From Marinibacterium sp050389775 (lineage in GTDB: Bacteria > Pseudomonadota > Alphaproteobacteria > Rhodobacterales > Rhodobacteraceae): a stretch of 64,000 bases of DNA. Shown here piece after piece: positions 61,373 through 64,000 of this stretch. The DNA is taken from NCBI RefSeq assembly GCF_050389775.1, contig NZ_CP177144.1, forward strand, positions 3,782,001 through 3,846,000, written 5' to 3'. The translations under genes and the position numbers were made by a program. Under the pieces are notes generated by a model that saw only the letters and a program-made list of their open reading frames with translations, was not told the origin of the DNA and ran no database searches. Numbering within the stretch: the stretch's first letter is position 1; the number at the start of each line of letters is the position of its first letter.

Positions 61373-62152
61373 ATGACACGCAGGATCATCGACCTGTCCG
61401 TAACCCTGACCGACCGGGTGAAATCCGACCCACCGGGACTTGGGCCGAAGATCACCCATGTGGGCCACGATGCGGGGGCCGCGGAATTCGAGGCGATGTT
61501 CGGCATTCCCGTTGACCATCAGCTCGACGGCAAGGGCGCGGCGGTCGAACGGGTCGAGATGACGACGCACAACGGCACACATCTCGACGCTCCGTGGCAC
61601 TACCATCCCACGATGAACGGCGGCGAGCGGTCGATGACCATCGACGAGGTGCCGCTGGACTGGTGCATCGGACCGGGCGTAAAGCTGGACTTCCGCGACC
61701 GGCCCGACGGCCACGTGATCTCGGCGCGGGAAGTCGAGGACGAGCTGGCGCGCATCGGCCATGACCTGCAACCGGGCGATATCGTGCTGGTCAACACCCG
61801 CGCGGGCGCGCGCTATGGCCAGGACGATTACGTCGCCAGCGGCTGCGGCATGGGCCGCGAGGCAACGCTGTACCTGACCGCGCGCGGCATGCGGGTCTGC
61901 GGCACCGACGCCTGGAGCTGGGACGCGCCGCTGATGTCGCAGATGGCCCGGATCCGCGAGACCGGCGAGTGGTCGCTGTTCTGGGAAGGCCACAAGGCCG
62001 GGGCCGAAGCCGCCTATTGCCACATGGAAAAGCTCGCCAACCTCGACCAGTTGCCGGCCTACGGGTTCGAGGTGATGTGCTTTCCGGTCAAGGTCGAACG
62101 CGGCTCCGCCGGCTGGTGCCGAGCGGTGGCCCGGCTGGACGGCGATGACTGA
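61373..62152 (+). CDS. Cyclase-family metal-dependent hydrolase
   Basis: 259 residues (GGAGGAGAG upstream). Signature THNGTHLDAPWHYHP (HxGTHxDxPxH), the metal site of the kynurenine-formamidase/cyclase family. These hydrolyse amides or lactone-like bonds in aromatic-degradation pathways. Overlaps the TRAP permease start by 8 bases. Confidence 0.92.
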   Translation: MTRRIIDLSVTLTDRVKSDPPGLGPKITHVGHDAGAAEFEAMFGIPVDHQLDGKGAAVERVEMTTHNGTHLDAPWHYHPTMNGGERSMTIDEVPLDWCIGPGVKLDFRDRPDGHVISAREVEDELARIGHDLQPGDIVLVNTRAGARYGQDDYVASGCGMGREATLYLTARGMRVCGTDAWSWDAPLMSQMARIRETGEWSLFWEGHKAGAEAAYCHMEKLANLDQLPAYGFEVMCFPVKVERGSAGWCRAVARLDGDD

Positions 62153-64000
62153 GGCGGCGGCCGCGGCCCTGCCCCGGGCGCCCGCCATTCTTGACCGCTC
62201 CGGCGCGGCGCTGTCGGCGCTGGCCGTGCTGGGCATGTTGCTGGGCGCGCTGGTGATCGTGACGGATGTGCTGCTGCGCTGGCTGATGGGATCGGCCGTC
62301 GTGGCGCTGAACGAGGTCATGAGCCATGTCTTCGCCGTGGCCGTCGCGGCGACCCTGCCTGCGGGTGCGGTGCGGCGGGTCAACCTCAGGGTCGACCTGC
62401 TGGGCCGACAGATCGGAGAGCGGCTGTCCGAATGGCTGACGCTGTGCGGATCGCTGCTGCTGGCGCTGTTCTTCGGGTTGCTGGCCTGGCACATCTGGGG
62501 CCAGGCGGTGAAATTCCAGGCCCAGGGCCGGGCGACGCTGCTGCTGAACTGGCCGCTTGCCCCCACCAGCTATGCGGTCGCTGCCGCGCTCTGGATGGCG
62601 GTGGCGGTGCAGCTCTGGAATGCCGCCAGGGATCTGCGGGCCTGCCTGCGGACCGGGGGGCGCGGACCGAGCCTGTCGGGTGCTCTGGTGACCGGGCTGC
62701 TGGCCTTGTCGGTTGCCGGCCTGATCGGCTGGGCCATCGCCGATTTCGACGGGCTCGCCGGGCTTGCCATGCAGAAGCCGGGCCTGGCCGTGGCTGTGGC
62801 GTTTGCGCTGCTCTGGCTCGGGGTCCTGTCGCAGCTGCCGCTGGCGGCGGTGTCGGGGCTGCTGGGGCTGGGCGGCACGGCGCTGTTCATCGGCGCGGCC
62901 TCGGCCGGAAAGGTGCTGGCCACGGATGCGACCGAATTCCTGACCAACGCCCAGATCGCCACCCTGCCGCTGTTCCTGATGATGGGCAGCTTTGCCGTGG
63001 CGGCGGGCATTTCCGACGACATCTACCGGCTGGCCAACGCGCTTCTCGGCCGGGTGCGCGGTGGCCTGGCTTATGCCACCGTCGCCGGCTGCGCCGGGTT
63101 CGGCGCGGTCAGCGGGTCGTCGGTCGCCACCGCGGCCACCTTCGGGCGCATCGCCCTGCCACAGATGCAGGCGCGCCACTATGGCCCCGGCTTTTCCGCC
63201 GGCGTGGTCGCCGCGGGGGGCACGCTTGGCGCATTAGTGCCGCCCTCGGGCGCGATCATCCTCTTTGCCCTGCTGACCGAGCAATCCATCGCCGTGCTCT
63301 TCGTCGCCGCCATGGTCCCTGCCCTGCTGGCCCTGCTGCTCTACTTTGCCACCATCTGGATCGTCGTCCGCACCGATCCCGAAGCCGCACCCGACACCGT
63401 CGCCGCACCCGACCCGCTGGGCCCGGCGCTGAAAGGCGCGCTGCCGGTGGCGCTGTTGTTCGGCACCGTGATCGGCGGGCTCTACGGAGGCGTCTTCACC
63501 GCGACCGAAAGCGCCGCCGTGGGTGCGGTGGGCGCCTTCCTCATGGCGCTTCTGCGGGGCAAGCTGAACCGCAGGCGGTTCCTGTCGGTCATGTCGGAAA
63601 CCACGGCCACCACCGCGCTGATCTACGGGCTGATCTTCGGCGCGCTGATCTTTTCGTTCTTCGTCAACCTCGGCCAGGTGCCCGAGCTTCTGGCACAATG
63701 GATCGCGGGGTTTGACATGCGCCCGGTGCTGGTTCTGGCGGCGCTGCTGGTCTTCTACCTGGTGCTGGGCGCGGTGATGGACAGCTTCGCGGTCATGGTC
63801 ATCACCGTCCCGGTGGTCACGCCGATCGTCCTTGGCCTTGGGTACGACATCTATTTCTGGGGCGTTCTGATGCTGGTGGTTGTCGAGATCGGCCTGATCA
63901 CGCCACCCTTCGGGCTGAACCTCTTCGTGCTCAACAGCCTGCAGCCGGACGTCCCGATCTCGCGTGTCATGAAGGGAGTCCTGCCCTTCATCCTCGCCGA
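62145..64000 (+). CDS. TRAP transporter permease, fused DctQ-DctM, 3' end outside window
   Basis: 618 codons are visible without a stop. Residues about 1-175 form the small four-helix DctQ subunit (ILDRSGAALSALAVLGMLLG, then NEVMSHVFAVAVAATLPAG). From about 185 the large DctM subunit follows (TLPLFLMMGSFAVAAGISDD, GCAGFGAVSGSSVATAATFG, GLIFGALIFSFFVNLGQVP). It should import a carboxylate, plausibly the aromatic substrate of the locus. The required binding protein (DctP) is not in the window and may follow. Confidence 0.92.
   Translation, partial: MTEAAAAALPRAPAILDRSGAALSALAVLGMLLGALVIVTDVLLRWLMGSAVVALNEVMSHVFAVAVAATLPAGAVRRVNLRVDLLGRQIGERLSEWLTLCGSLLLALFFGLLAWHIWGQAVKFQAQGRATLLLNWPLAPTSYAVAAALWMAVAVQLWNAARDLRACLRTGGRGPSLSGALVTGLLALSVAGLIGWAIADFDGLAGLAMQKPGLAVAVAFALLWLGVLSQLPLAAVSGLLGLGGTALFIGAASAGKVLATDATEFLTNAQIATLPLFLMMGSFAVAAGISDDIYRLANALLGRVRGGLAYATVAGCAGFGAVSGSSVATAATFGRIALPQMQARHYGPGFSAGVVAAGGTLGALVPPSGAIILFALLTEQSIAVLFVAAMVPALLALLLYFATIWIVVRTDPEAAPDTVAAPDPLGPALKGALPVALLFGTVIGGLYGGVFTATESAAVGAVGAFLMALLRGKLNRRRFLSVMSETTATTALIYGLIFGALIFSFFVNLGQVPELLAQWIAGFDMRPVLVLAALLVFYLVLGAVMDSFAVMVITVPVVTPIVLGLGYDIYFWGVLMLVVVEIGLITPPFGLNLFVLNSLQPDVPISRVMKGVLPFILA

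Overview
The window is chromosomal DNA of an alphaproteobacterium, most likely a marine or halotolerant member of the Rhodobacteraceae (Roseobacter group). The evidence is a Shemin-type 5-aminolevulinate synthase with an FnrL-like box in its promoter region, a complete Na+-translocating NADH:quinone reductase operon, high GC with strong GC3 bias, prfB without a frameshift site, and alphaproteobacterial gene pairs (HU-lon, rodZ-ispG, PBP1A with an amidase).

Layout. 1-2008: end of a TatD nuclease, a PhnP-like MBL hydrolase and an AEC transporter. 2238-11281: a chemotaxis cluster with two divergent arms. The minus arm runs STAS-cheY-cheA-cheW-cheR-cheY-small unknown; the plus arm runs cheB-cheD-mcp. 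Its GC is visibly lower than its surroundings and it ends at a tRNA-Val. 11349-15165: two tRNA-Val genes, an HU protein with a long acidic tail, and lon with a heat-shock-like promoter. 15671-20928: a small membrane protein, a hypothetical, an HTH regulator, DUF2189, an amidase and prfB. 20929-23939: a repeat-rich stretch around an ECF sigma/anti-sigma pair. 24171-31581: PBP1A, N-acetylmuramoyl-alanine amidase, aminotransferase, M48 protease and DsbA-like protein. 31593-36495: a REP-associated transposase with palindromes, DUF2200, ispG, rodZ-like and hemA. 36799-42447: M20 peptidase, hydrolase, glycosyltransferase, sulfotransferase-like protein, two tRNA-Asp genes and a pirin. 42690-44881: a short leader ORF coupled to a soluble chemoreceptor fused to a periplasmic-binding-protein-type domain. 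45302-52769: nqrABCDEF with apbE and nqrM divergent. 53016-53799: a small membrane protein and a CBS protein. 54744-64000: an aromatic-catabolism locus (Rieske ferredoxin, extradiol dioxygenase, LysR, flavin monooxygenase, C-C hydrolase-like protein, GST, FAH-family hydrolase, cyclase-family hydrolase, fused TRAP permease) that runs off the window.

Working together. The che genes form a full signalling set (receptor, CheA/W, two CheY, CheR/B/D). Its CheB has lost the phospho-acceptor Asp, and no CheC/CheX/CheZ is recognisable except a 104-residue protein carrying a DxxxQ helix. The nqr, apbE and nqrM genes supply a sodium pump together with its flavin- and iron-insertion factors. The last 9 kb reads as uptake, hydroxylation, ring cleavage and hydrolysis of an unidentified aromatic compound.

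Most unusual items: the transmembrane-free receptor/binding-protein fusion (42755-44881); the ring-cleavage locus that pairs a Rieske ferredoxin with an extradiol dioxygenase through a 4-nt overlap; the candidate minimal CheZ-like protein; and the degenerate tandem copies of the anti-sigma gene's 3' end.
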